The translations under genes and the position numbers were made by a program. A DNA stretch of 64,000 bases from Adiantum capillus-veneris. Its lineage: Eukaryota; Streptophyta; Polypodiopsida; Polypodiales; Pteridaceae. Of the stretch, positions 46,311 to 57,539 are shown piece after piece. The notes beneath the pieces are model-generated. The model worked only from the letters and a program-made list of their open reading frames with translations. It made no database searches and was not told the DNA's origin. Numbering within the stretch: the first letter of the stretch is position 1; each line of letters opens with the position of its first letter. The stretch is taken from NCBI GenBank assembly GCA_014529385.2, contig CM043953.1:92740842-92804841 (forward strand), written 5' to 3'.

Positions 46311-46357
<47 letters not shown>

Positions 46358-47184
46358 ATGGTTGCAAGTAAGTAAAGGGAAATGATTGTAAGTGAAGCCA
46401 CCGTTTTGTGGGGTTTCTTAATGTGAGAGTGCAGAGGCTTCCGTAGAGTGCTTTGTAAAAACTCTATTTTATGTCCCCAAGATGGAGTTCAAAAATGACT
46501 TTCTACGTTCTTCTCTCTACCTTTCCTATCTTTCTTTCACTCTTTTTGTCTATCTCTCTCTTTCTCTCTAAGGATGAGGCATTAGGTCGAAGAAGCACCT
46601 GTTGTGAAGAGATGTTGTGCAAGAAGAACAATAAAGAAGCTCTTTTTCAAAGCACCCTACAACGATAGAAGCATTCTCACACTGCATACAACACAAAACG
46701 ATGGCTACATTTACAACACTAGCTCTTTACCCTAAACCCTAAACGATGGCTACATTAACGTAATTGTATATACTTAAATTAAAATTAATTGTAGAGAGTA
46801 TGTAATTGTATATACTTAGATTATAGGGGGGGTGGGTAATGCTTATATTTGTTCATGCATGTATGTAGGCACTAAGTACGGGAGCATAGCACCCGAAGGT
46901 TAGACGCTTCCTCTTGGGTATACTCCTTTTTGAATCGTGGCATTGCAGTCATTGATCCTCTCATGCATGGATTACCACAGTGTACCTTTGGTTTTATCAC
47001 GGTTGAGATTGTGATGATATATATATAAAGAGGTGCAACTTGACCTTTGGCACTATTAGCCTCTACTTAGGTCTACTAGTATGTATATGTATCTATGTGC
47101 TTGTGTGCTAATATACTTGTGTACATATTTATAGATAAGTGACTAGGAGGGAAACTAAATCTCATATTGCTCTTTGTAATGTAG
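45107..47184. other. spacer of the family-II complex: poly(C), microsatellites, 5' region of ORF2
   Basis: Poly(C) at 45125-45152 and 45529-45545; TATCCGCGGTAAT near 45200; a GTATGCCACG...GCGGCATA hairpin near 45245-45270; a very long (GA)n cluster at 45820-46350; two CCCTAAA units at 46731-46745. Frames through the GA cluster encode only Leu/Ser repeats. This is the likely divergent promoter region of TNP2 and ORF2. Confidence 0.6.
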
Positions 47185-48698
47185 ATGGCAGACGAGAGAC
47201 CACCTAGTGGGGAGCAGCCATCTGGCTCTTCTTTCGGTTGGTTCACATCTCAAGTGGGCTCCCATCCAAGGTGGACATCGCCTTCAATAGACCTGAGTCT
47301 TGAGACAGTGAGACCAAGCAAGATTTATTTTTATTAATTGCAGGCATGGCCATCCTACACCTACTCTACTCAGGTTCCTCCACCCGTGATAGATCTAGAC
47401 CTATAATGGGCTATCTCTTTATGGGACCAATACCTCCATTTGCTGGATGAATTGTTCAGGCGGTACACTCCGCAACAGCTTGCGACCTACGGTCTTTCTC
47501 CGCCGTCCACACCATGGGGGAGTCAAGGAGGGACTCCTTACATCCAGAGCCTTGCATTGACGGCACCTCAGTCTACATCCCGTTCTTATTGTCGTACTCA
47601 CTTCCATCGCAAAGTCCCACTCCCATGGCATCACAGGGTCCCACGCCACTCCATTCCACCCTTCTTTTCCACAACACCATTGACGCACTTCTTCTAGCGG
47701 CATGCGTCAACGCTCGTCTCAAGGCAACGAGCATCAAGACAGACCAAGCGAAGGGGGATCTTGTGGCTTCGCTTGTTTTGGTAATGTGGGGAAATGGAGT
47801 CCCCTATTTTAGAGTGTGCCTCCCTTGATGCAGAGGACAAGGATACTAATGCACCGTGCCAGACACGCATGGTGATACTACAGGGTAAAATATGGCAGGG
47901 AGGTTGACTTTGGTATAGCACAGGCCAGGGCGTTTTGACACCATCCTTAGATTCTTATACATTCTATGTATAAGAATTATTTTGTAAAGTTTAGAGACCA
48001 ACTGCCGGATCACGCACGCTACATTGAGAACGCGCTGCATGCTAGATTTCCAAATGTCCCCGATCAACGTTTTTCACAAAGTGGTTAGAGAGCTACATAA
48101 AAACATTTTTGAAAAACAAGCAATCCAGTGTACGGCGTGCAGCAGCCATACAAGTTAGAGATCCAGACATGAGTTATCATGGTAGCAACATGGCAGATGC
48201 AGAGTGAGAGTGGGCAATGCAAGAAAAGAGCGCTCAAGCTACAAGGGACTCATCCTACAGACAACAACGTGAAGCTCAAGCCAGGCAAACTCCCATGCAC
48301 TATGGCTCAGGAGGCAAAGCATAATGGAAGGACAAATATGTAAGATTGATTAAATTACAACCTAAATCAATGATTATAAAGATTATAGTTGATGATTTTT
48401 TATTTTTATTGCTAACTTAGGATAACATCACTCTTAGTCAACCAACTAGAGAGATGGTCAAGTTTTGGGAGTAGCATACAGAATTTGAAACTTGGCCATG
48501 GTTGTTTGAGAACAACCACATCTCTCGCGAGCAATTCGATGCAGCGGTTGGATCACTACAAGCGGTAAGTTTAAACAAATAATTTTGTATCAATTGTTTT
48601 GAGTTGTTGATATTTGTTTGATTTGGTTTGGGTTTATATAGATTCAAGGTGATCCAACGTATATGCTTGTGGACGACGACGAGAAGCAGGAGGATTAA
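47185..48698 (+). pseudogene. CACTA ORF2 (family II)
   Basis: Starts at ATG 47185 (MADERPPSGEQPSGSSFGWF). Exon-like segments read WPSYTYSTQVPPPVIDLDL, LLDELFRRYTPQQLATYGLS, ENALHARFPNVPDQRF, and HISREQFDAAVGSLQA followed by a GTAAGT donor, then (after a TATATAG acceptor) IQGDPTYMLVDDDEKQED and a TAA at about 48696. The short last exon and the FPNVPDQRF segment parallel ORF2 of family I (FPVPTRDQRF; final exon of 14 codons). In-frame stops, e.g. just after IDLDL and in the 48090-48210 part, show decay. Confidence 0.75.
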
Positions 48699-48908
48699 AT
48701 GAAAAATTATTTGTCCAAACTTTCCTAAAGTCCCAATGTGGCACAATGTATATACAACTATTTTCATATTTTTATTTGTAACTTTTCTAAATAGTTGATC
48801 TTTTGTGTATTCAATTGTCAAGGTAAAGTAATTTCAATTTCATTTTTTTGTTTCTTTTGTATACTCTTTCAGAAAACAATTGATGTTTCATTGTTTTATG
48901 CAAGTCAA
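48699..48908. other. 3' region of ORF2
   Basis: AT-rich, no gene; leads into the hairpin at 48909. Confidence 0.5.
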
Positions 48909-48961
48909 AAATAAAGGTGCGGGCCACCCAATTTGGGTGGCCCAAATGAGCACCTTTATTT
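48909..48961. other. hairpin with AATAAA on both strands, family II copy 2
   Basis: Outer arms AAATAAAGGTGC and GCACCTTTATT, inner stem GGGCCACCC/GGGTGGCCC. Same architecture as 26599-26655 but different stem bases. Confidence 0.88.
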
Positions 48962-49265
48962 TGAATAGGCGATTAGTGGTAATAAATACGGTAGCATCTG
49001 TGGCGTAAAGAAAAGCAGTAATAGTTATGGGTATACTCACTATGAAAATCTCTAATTGTTTACCATGTTTTGTAGAGAGAAGGTCCAAATTCATCTGGAG
49101 AGGGAAGAGAGAGGAGGGCGGGAGGAGGGGAGAGGTGGTTCTATTTTAACTATTATCGCAAATATTCTTGTGATTATTATCATTGTGTTTACCTTAGTTA
49201 TTGCCACTATTATTATCGCATTTATTTTCGTGGGGAGATTTAGCGCCTAGACTTTAAATTCCAAG

Positions 49266-49292
49266 CCCCCCCCCCCCCCCCCCCCCCCCCCC
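49266..49292. repeat. poly(C) tract in the left subterminal region
   Basis: About 27 C, homologous in position to 40108-40136. Confidence 0.85.
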
Positions 49293-49561
49293 GGCCACCT
49301 CTCTCAAATTTTGGTGTTTCCATCCTCTCAATAAAAATTAAAGAAAATTATATGAAAATTTTAAATTTTAAAAAGAAAAGCTATGAAAGCATGTAGCATT
49401 AGTTACCTATTTTGGATTACACTTGGTTACAGCTAAACTAATGACTTTACTTGATTAACATAATTGAGCATGTTCACAACATTAGAGAGAGGAGAGGGAG
49501 GAGAGAGAGATGAATGGATTACACCCCCAAAATTCTTTATAACTTAAAGTATGCAAAATGA

Positions 49562-52522
49562 TTATGAATCATCTTCCAAAAGATTCCTACATGAAGCATC
49601 ATCCAATTCTAAGCCCATGGCTCCTAAATCAATAAAGAGAGAAACGGAATTTTCATTTGTGGATGCGTTGGCTTCATCATCTTCGAACTTGTCATCCTCC
49701 ATCACATCATCTTCATCATCATGACAAGCATCCTCACTAAGACTCACTGCCTTCGAACTTGATTCATCAACCTCCCTCTCCTCTGTCTCCATCTCATCCA
49801 AAATAGCGGTGGAAGAAGGTCGAAGATGGTCTATAACGAACCAAAGTTTTGGTTGGTGGATTTTTGGGATATAGATGACCTATAGAAGAGAAGCTCAAAG
49901 TGAGTAGCATTAGTATGATTACTATTACAAGAAAATAAGAATAAAAAAGGTAGTCACTCACCTGCTCATGATTGCGCGGTAAAACTAAATTGTAATACCT
50001 CCCTGTGTGATGCACACTAGATTCCACCATGTAGAGGCCATTCTCATGTCATCTAGACACATTTGCAAACCACTTGCACTTGAAGATGAAGGTATGAAAG
50101 GTTCTAAAATTAACCTTTAGTATCCTTTCAATAGTTCCATAGTACTATCGTTTGTGTCAAACCTACCCATGATGCCACAATCCATTGTGGTTCTACGCTC
50201 GTCAATGTGGCACGTACAAAAGTGATGACCCTTTGACCACGTAGAATTAAAGGAAAGACAAAATAGAAAATATCCTTTACCAAATACAAAGATAAAATCA
50301 AGAAAAAAATTTACAATATGGTTTAGGTATATGAGTACTCTACCTTTGGTACCCAACCTCGTGCATACTCCCATTCTTTGATGGTGATGTCTTCTCCGTG
50401 CACTTTTGCTTCGGTCATCCTCTCATCAATCCACTCCACACTAATTAGATCTAGGAAACATGCAAGGTGTCTAGGCACTGGGGGTGCCCTCCTTCCTCCA
50501 TGTGCTTGTTTCCATGCTTCTCTCTCTTGCAAACGCCTTGCCTTTGTCACTATCCATAAGTCCACCCACTTGGCCATAACCTTTGCATTGAAAATATATA
50601 ATTTATTGACCACTTGGGATAGATTCATATCCATGTGAGGTAGTTTTTCCTTTCCACTTGGAAAGTGTGAATTCATCCTTGCACCTTCCTCGTCTCACCA
50701 CATGCGAGGCATTGAAGGATCAACTTGTGCCAAATACTCTTAGATGTAAACAAAATCATCTTGCACGATCCACCCTTTGGCCATACATGCCTCTGGTTGA
50801 GATCGTAGCCGCACAAAATCTTTCAGAGTCTTTAAAATTCTCTCTAAGAAGAACGTCCATCGTGCATCCACTACTCCACATATAGTGATCTCCTCCATCA
50901 TGTGAACTAAGAGGTGGATTTGACTAAGAAGGATCGATCAAGGAAATGCATCCTCAATAGCACACACAGTTTCTATTGCAAGTGTTTGAATAGTAGGCAT
51001 AGCCTCTATTTCAATTTCCTTGGAGCTCATAAATCTGCACGAAAACACACAAGGATACACTAAGTGCTAGTTGAGATTATTGTGTACATAAAAAAGGTGT
51101 AGTTGAGTGGAGTCTTGTGGTGTACCTTACTAGCTCTCCCAGTTTGGAAATAGCATCCCTAAATTTCTTGTCCCGACATATATACATACTCACCGGCAGA
51201 ATCACTAGAATGTAAATTAGGGAAAGGGAAAGTGAGAGAAATCCATACATACAAACAATAGATAGAATAGAGAGAGGGACATTACCTGAAGCATCTTGTG
51301 CCAATCATGGGACTTCCACCCATACAATGGAAACCTTCCATCCTTCTTCCTTTTGTGAAATCTCCCTTTTGCGACCTCATGTATCATGTTGGTGTGAAAA
51401 TAGACACAATGGTACTCTTCGCTTTGTCTACTTCTTTGTTGGCTAGCATCCATGGTGCTTTAGGAAGCACAATCTTTCATTGGGGGACGGTGTGGAGTAG
51501 CAGAGGTGGGGAGACGTTTCAAAGGCCTCAAATCCTCCCTCGCACCCAATGAGTCTGTCTTGCCAATGGGTGAAAGAGGGGTTTGGTGGTACCAAAAAAG
51601 GACCTATTTTTACTTCTACCAATGAAAAAGTGGGGATTGGTAAAAATTTTGTAGTTTAGGTCAAAAATTTTCGGACCTTGTGTTTTAAGATTCTTATTTT
51701 GAAAGATCTATCCACCGATATAAAGTATGATAGGAAGTTGAAGTACTCAAAAATCTCTACATGCCTGTCTTTACGGCTCGTCAATTGGAGCTACGGATAA
51801 GAAGTTATGACAATTTTAAGTTGAGTCAGTAGCAAATCCGTACCGGATTGAACACCTACTGATAAAAGGTCAAAGATGAAAGAAATGCATGGGTCCGAAG
51901 TGATCACTTCCAGGAGCATGTCGATCTTTCCAGTTCGTCAATTGGGGTTTCGGTTGGCAAGATATGCCCAGTTTAAGTATCACCGGGGGCCGGGTTCGAA
52001 CCGCCCTGGTCGCTCTGATCAATCACATTCATTTGGCTTAATGTAGTGCGGTTCCCAATGTGTATGCCAAATGAGGGCCGATGCGGAAGCATCTTTTATA
52101 ACATGTCCACCCTTGATGGGTCAACTCTCCAAAAGCAATCACTTACACTTGCTTCTTGCAGGCATGTGACACTATTCAGGACCTTGTTATGGGCAGGTAA
52201 ATTCACGATGATATTGTTAGCTGAGAGTTGTTGAGAGTAAATGTTGTGCTTGGCAATGCTGACTAGAGGAATTTGTCGTGCTTGGCAATGCTTTAGCCAA
52301 CATGTATGCCTAATGTGGTACGAATGTTTGTTGAGACCATGATCTACAATCCCAATGAGGCTGTATGCATGATAGGGGCTTTGCCTCCGAGGAAGAAGCC
52401 AAGAAGAAAGGCAACAAAATTATGAGTTTCAGAGATCCAAATGGTAACTAGGACTATGGTGCCCTTATGAAGTAAACCGGCCGCCCAAATCATGGTCACC
52501 CATTCAATTAATAGGGTAGAGG

Positions 52523-52557
<35 letters not shown>

Positions 52558-53885
52558 AAGGATATACCAAAAATATCTCCAAGCCCAGAATAGTCATGCA
52601 TACTCCACATAAGGATTCCCCTCACAATGGCTTCCTCTCCCCCCCTTTGCAAATGAGACATCTACAACAGGAATGGCTCTCCATAACTCCTCCAACTCCT
52701 CGATGAAGGGACTTGAGGTAGACTTCAATATTTGACACTTTTTACTTCCTTGCACAAGCAAGGAAAGAAGTATATTGCCCTTCTTGGTTGTCTCCAATGG
52801 TGGAATATTGTAATTGACAATCACCACAGTCCAAGTGCTCCATGAAGTAGACTTAGTGCCGAAGGGATTGACACCATCACCTGCTAACTCAAGCCTCAAG
52901 TGTCAAGGCTTCAACCCAAACTCTGGCCATTGAGTTTCAATGTGCCTCCATGCACGTGAATCGAAAGGGACGCGCATAATTCCATCATTTGAGTGGTGGT
53001 TGGTGTGTCACGTGAGAATCTCTACGATAGGCTTGCTTTTAAACATGTGTTGAATGCAAGGAGTTAAAGGAAAATGTCTCAATACCTTGCAGGGTAGGTG
53101 CTGCCCGCTCACTCTGGTCTTGTATCGTGTTCCCCCGCACACGAGACATGAGGTAGCATGTGCGTGCTCATTGCAGTATAGCATGCACTCGTTGACGCAT
53201 ACATTGATGCACTCATACTCCATTCCTAGTGTAGTGACATACGATCTAGCTTGTCGACTATCTAGAGGCATGTGGTGATCTTTTGGTAACATTTTTCCCA
53301 TCAAACTACAACAAACATGCAAATTCATACAATTGCAAGGAGGGGGCACCATAAAGCGAGAGAGATGTATAAAAAGTCATATTGTAAACTTACCCAAGGA
53401 GTGCATCTACACTTGCATTTCTCTAACCGAACTTTGCTTGCAATTTGAGGACTTCCAACGATGCTCGGAGCTCTGAGTAGTGTGCACCATCATAAAGAGG
53501 TGTTTGGGCACTCGCCATCAATCTATCCTCGATTGCCGTTGTCCGTTGATTGCATCGCTGGCAATCCTCCTCGCACATGTCATGTTCATGAGCCAGTAAC
53601 TCATCACACATGTCGAACATGTGCTCATCCTCTGCCTCAAAGTGAGATTGACAAGGGAAAGGAGCTTCCAAAGTAGAGCTAATGGGAGGATCACCATGCG
53701 GTGCACCCAATTCATCCAATAGCTCTTGCCTCTGCCATTTGGCTTTGTGCGCTGGAGCACCACCACCGAACACAGACCAATGGGAAACCTCCTAAAGCGA
53801 GGAACGAATGGCACTCTCATCTCTCTGAGTGATTTTTTGAGGATTCCAAAGCCCTTTGTTCTCCACATGCTCCAATGCAATGCAC
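49562..53885 (-). pseudogene. CACTA TNP2 transposase, family II, second copy
   Basis: The minus strand has HVENKGLWNPQKI (N-terminal, truncated at about 53885), FGGGAPAHKAKWQRQELL, AQTPLYDGAHYSELRASLEV, then YVTTLGMEYECINVCVNECM, KVLRHFPLTPCIQHMF, GDGVNPFGTKSTSWSTWTVV and VNYNIPPLETTKKGN. The part that should hold LLDPMHIFKNV is replaced by foreign sequence (about 51570-52520). The frame resumes with the DUF4218-like region, KVMAKWVDLWIVTKARRLQE (near 50560), and the acidic tail (HDDEDDVMEDDKFEDDEA) ending at 49562. Many shifts and stops. It is collinear with 40399-44307. Confidence 0.9.
51735..52515. repeat. dispersed repeat, copy 2, inside TNP2
   Basis: Same sequence and orientation as 7540-8316, including GGTTCGAACC near 51992. 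The neighbouring 51570-51734 is also absent from the related TNP2 copy at 42270-42700, so the inserted block may be about 950 bases. A (GA)n run follows at 52525-52555. Confidence 0.8.
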
Positions 53886-54040
53886 CTCTAGCGAGGGATT
53901 ATTAGATATTACCGTGATTGCTTTCAAACCACTACCACGATATGAGCCATGGGTAGTGTTGTGTATGCAATATTTTCTCTTTCCATTTTCCTTGTTTTTT
54001 CGTGGCAATGCTAGAGGTTATAGACTATCCTCTTATAGTG

Positions 54041-54195
54041 ATTCCCACTACTATTACCGCGTTTATTACTTATAAAGCACTATCACATTTTTAGCCGCCC
54101 GCTGGTATTGCCTCACACACAATATCTTCTTTCTATTTAATTCCTTTGTTTTTCTTCAGAAATGCTAGCGGTTGTGGATTACTCCTCTTATAGCA
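54041..54195. repeat. right terminal segment of the interrupted family-II copy
   Basis: It repeats, with changes, the right-end tail at 26830-26936 and 53930-54040 (TGCCTCACACACAATAT, AAATGCTAGCGGTTGTGG, CTCCTCTTATAG). The last bases are GCA instead of GTG. Confidence 0.78.
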
Positions 54196-54341
54196 AATTT
54201 GTTCTTCGGTGATGCATGTCCTCCCCAGTCAAGCCCCCCTTTGTTTTGGCCTCTACCTGTAGCACCCTACGAAGTAGCACTACCTCCTCTATCAACCTCA
54301 GTACTCCTCCTTTATAAAAACTCTAGTTTAATGTGCCTTAA

Positions 54342-54956
54342 CACTAGGGTTGTGTGAGCATGAGCCACTTTTGTGGCTATAAGCAACATTTTTGTAAATT
54401 CTTGTTCTCATGGACCACAAAAAACCTCATCAAACCCTTTCAGGGATTTGTCCTCAAGGCATGTGGAGAGTTGAAAAAAAAATAGAAATAAATTTTTTCA
54501 TGTAAATTATTATTTTTTAAGAGCCATCTTCTAGGTACACTCGAACAAAAATCACTCAAAAGGTTTTGATACCCCATGTAGAACCCTTAAAAACCTTCAA
54601 AGAATATTGAAACTTTTTTTAAAAATACATTGATATGTATAGAATGAGAATATATGCATACATTATTTTTAGAAAAAAACTGCTAACTTGTTTTAGGCCT
54701 CAAATATGTGTATGCTGTTAAAATTAAAAGCCAGTTTTGTGGCTTCTTACTATTTATAGAAAATTAAAAATTTTAATATTACATTTTTTTGGGATAAATG
54801 GTATACTAGATTTTTTCTCTGGCATAGGATCTCATTGGTATCCTATAATCATGGTTTCTTAAAAAATAGACAGTCCTAGGACCAATTTTATAGAATGAGG
54901 TGTGAAGCCACTATTGTGGTTCAAGCCACTTAAGTGGCTCAAATACAAACCTAGTG
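54342..54956. mobile_element. 615-base inverted-repeat element flanked by TTAA
   Basis: The left end CACTAGGGTTGTGTGAGCAT then GAGCCACTTTTGTGGC is repeated inverted at the right (GCCACTTAAGTGGC ... AAACCTAGTG). TTAA stands at 54338-54341 and 54957-54960. The interior is AT-rich and has no frame worth calling; two more GCCAC/GTGGC hairpins occur inside. The type is unclear: ends resemble CACTA, but the TTAA flanks are what piggyBac-type elements use. Confidence 0.72.
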
Positions 54957-54960
54957 TTAA

Positions 54961-56014
54961 CACCTGATTTTGTATGTCAATCTGCAATTGCAACAAATGC
55001 TAAAAAAAACTCCATCTTAGCTCCCCTTCACACCCACTTCAATTGCATGTACAAACTCCCCCGTTAACCTCGGTAGACTCCCATGAGGAACACCACATGG
55101 CCATACGGAACTTATGCCCACAACTCTGCACATTAAAAAAAACTCCTTTACTTTCCTCCCCCTCTCATGCTTTCCCATGAAAACTCCCTCACTACCTCTT
55201 GAGTTACGAGAATGGTGGTAATCATGGCTGGCCACCTAGTACCTATGATCTCACATGACATTCCACACTTCTCGTGCCGATGGTTCCATGCCCGCAAATC
55301 AAACATAACCCAACCCACCAAAATGGATCCTAGGTGAAGAGTTCCTCGTCGAGATAGATTGTGGCAGCCATCCATCTCCTGAGTCGCACGTGCTCATGAT
55401 AGTATCCAATTGGAAAGCTACTAGACATCCATCTACAAGCACCTAAAGAACTTTGAGCTCGTCGAATTGGAGCGATCACATTGCATACACATTATGATAC
55501 CATCAGATGATATTCACCAATCTTCAGCATTTTCTAAGCTCCCCAGCTAGCAAAGCTTGAAAATCATTATAGACCTGTTGAATGTGAAATTTGATATATA
55601 CATCCCAATGGTGTATCTAGCATACACTCAAACACTTTCCATCCACTCTACAAGTGGAGGTACCCAAAGAAGAAAAGAGGATGTATGTATGCATGATGGG
55701 ATTTTGCACTAGAGAGGACAAACTGAAGTTTTAAGAAGAAGTAGAGAAGTTGTAAAAGAAGGAGAAGAAGAAGCGCTTAATTTTTTTTTTTCTTATTCAG
55801 CTCTCCCTTACGTCGTAGAAGTGACCTCAAAGGACCACTCGAGAGAAGGAACCCGAAGACCTTTTAGCATAGTCTCTCCCTCTCATCGTAGAAGCGACCC
55901 CCAAAAGACCACTCAAGAGAAGGAACCCGAAGACTATTTACCATCACAAGAAGATTTAGAAATTTTCTTATGTAGGGAAACGGAGTCTTTTCGAGTGTTT
56001 TTCATACAATGAAT
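54961..56014. other. unassigned, no gene seen
   Basis: Contains a two-copy phrase GAAGCGACC/GAAGTGACC...AAGACCACTC-AGAGAAGGAACCCGAAGAC near 55820-55935. Nothing else was recognised. Confidence 0.5.
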
Positions 56015-56094
56015 AACATCTTGAGCTTCTGTGAGGGAGGCACCGCATACCTAGCTAGGTATGCGGTGCCTCCCTCACAGAAGCTCATGATGTT
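56015..56094. other. 80-base near-perfect palindrome
   Basis: Two 40-base arms meet at 56054/56055 with no spacer and one mismatch; the centre reads GCATACCTAGCTAGGTATGC. It lies immediately upstream of, or at the start of, the gypsy-like LTR. Confidence 0.95.
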
Positions 56095-56340
56095 GAGGTA
56101 AGTCACAATGTGGGAATTATTGTCAGAATTTGTGCTAGATGAAGATTGGCGGCCACACTCAACTGAAGACTGACAAAATGAGAAAAGAAGGAAATCCTAT
56201 GTAGTCGTTCTCTGATTAAGAAAACCTGTAATTTCACTTGTAAATACTTGGGGCTTGCAGAAGTTTCCAATTTCGTATATTATTTTTTGCCATTAGACTA
56301 AGTAGGATTTCACTTTGGAACCTGAGGTTTTGTATTTGGA

Positions 56341-56352
56341 AGGTATATATAC
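56341..56352 (+). promoter_or_regulatory. probable TATA element of the gypsy-like LTR
   Basis: GGTATATATACC, itself a palindrome, about 720 bases before the LTR end, in an otherwise suitable position for the LTR promoter. Choice by sequence only. Confidence 0.45.
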
Positions 56353-57069
56353 CAAATTTTAACCTTAATGAAAAAAACCCTTGTTCATTCTATGAAGTGT
56401 CTGTGAGAAGCGTATTCTGTGTATGAGAGAGAGTGAGAGCTTATCTTGACACTACGCGCACACTGATGGTCGGAATCGAGTACGGAGAAGTGCCGCATAC
56501 TGCCCCTGAAGAGAGCTACGCGACAAAACCCACATTGCGCGTGTACGACCTGGCTTTGCGAGATTGACCTGCGAGCTATTTCTAGGGATTCAGTAAGCAA
56601 ACGGTGTCTTTTTTCGCATTTCAGCATATCCATGCGTTCGTATTGAGTAGAGCTACACATTAGGCACCTTAGTTTTCAAAAACGTTGACTTGCAAAAACG
56701 TGTCAGACATCCTACATGATTTTGCACCGGGTGTTTTTGGGTAGGGTTTTGGGTCACGGACCTTAGGGAGAGTGGCCTATTAGTGTAAATAGGATATCCC
56801 TCAAGTTTCGTAGCGTTTTGAGAATGTCTAATGGGTATGTGGCTCATGGAATCATTGTAGGAAATCTCCTCCTGTGCACAATAGTAGGCTGTAACTTATA
56901 CATTGGGTAGAGACCTATGTAGGAAGTAGTCAATAGTCGATCGAGTGTAGGTTGACACCCTATGCTTTCTTCCACGCGCCTCCGGGTCGAGCTTCTCCCT
57001 TAGCTGACAATTCTTGTTAGGTGAGTTCTCGATGTGCTGACGTCCGTCGCGGCGTATCCCCGCCAACAT

Positions 57070-57087
57070 TGGCACCGCTGCCGGGGA
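57070..57087 (+). other. gypsy primer binding site
   Basis: TGGCACCGCTGCCGGGGA, one base after the LTR-proximal T. It differs in two bases from the TGGCGCCGTTGCCGGGGA form common in plant Tat/Athila-type gypsy elements. Confidence 0.85.
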
Positions 57088-57539
57088 CGAAAACCCTAGG
57101 TAGGTGACCGAGACTAGTCCTTGAGGATAGGGATTCTTTGGCTTGCCAGAGTCTTATTTTACATTTAGATAGGATCAGAGGGTGGTGGACTCTCTAGGTC
57201 TTAGGAGGAGTCTAGGGAGCATGTGTTTGGCCTAGATCATTTGCCTTAGGTAGTATTAGGTAGGAGATAGGTGAAAAGTTAGTCAAAGAGTCTGCGTGAG
57301 GCTAGAAAGTGAATTGAGCATCAAAAAATTTCACCACCCCATGTGATGAGTAGGAGTAGAGTAATTAGGATGTACTGATTTTGATCTTGAGCATATCATG
57401 TATGTCATAATTGGTAGGCTAGGCTCACCAAAGTTGTGGAAGCTTAAAATCAAGGAAAAGAAAAACATAAAATTGCATTTGGATGCTTGCTTGATGTTTG
57501 TTTCTTGCTGAGAGTAGTCCAAAGGTGTTTGCAAAGATT

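Larger units (their letters stand above)
49038..54040 (-). mobile_element. family-II CACTA element nested in the right end of another copy
   Basis: Starts CACTATGAAAATCTC and ends ATCCTCTTATAGTG. The sequence on each side (GTAATAGTTATGGGTATACT before, ATTCCCACTACTATTACCGC after) reads as one interrupted right subterminal region. Flanking triplets are ACT and ATT, one mismatch. It holds TNP2 but no ORF2, and the first TNP2 exon is cut off against the right terminal segment near 53885, so it is a deletion derivative. Confidence 0.78.
39802..54195. mobile_element. family-II CACTA complex with divergent TNP2 and ORF2 (interpretation)
   Basis: The left terminus CACTATGAATATA at 39802 is followed by a TNP2 gene on the minus strand (40399-44307), then a spacer, ORF2 on the plus strand (47185-48698), a hairpin, and a right terminal segment that resumes at 54041 after a nested copy and ends at a damaged CTTATAGCA. 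The spacer at 45188-45300 resembles sequence near the left end of the element at 14501, which fits if that element is a derivative lacking TNP2. The outer triplets (TTT; AAT) do not match, so two neighbouring truncated elements remain possible. Confidence 0.55.

Noticed and set aside
45651-46401. 238- and 192-codon frames of almost only Leu and Ser on the minus strand
   Set aside because: Product of the (GA)n cluster; no start context or homology.
46731-46745. CCCTAAA repeats as an interstitial telomere
   Set aside because: Only two units; too short to mean more than chance.
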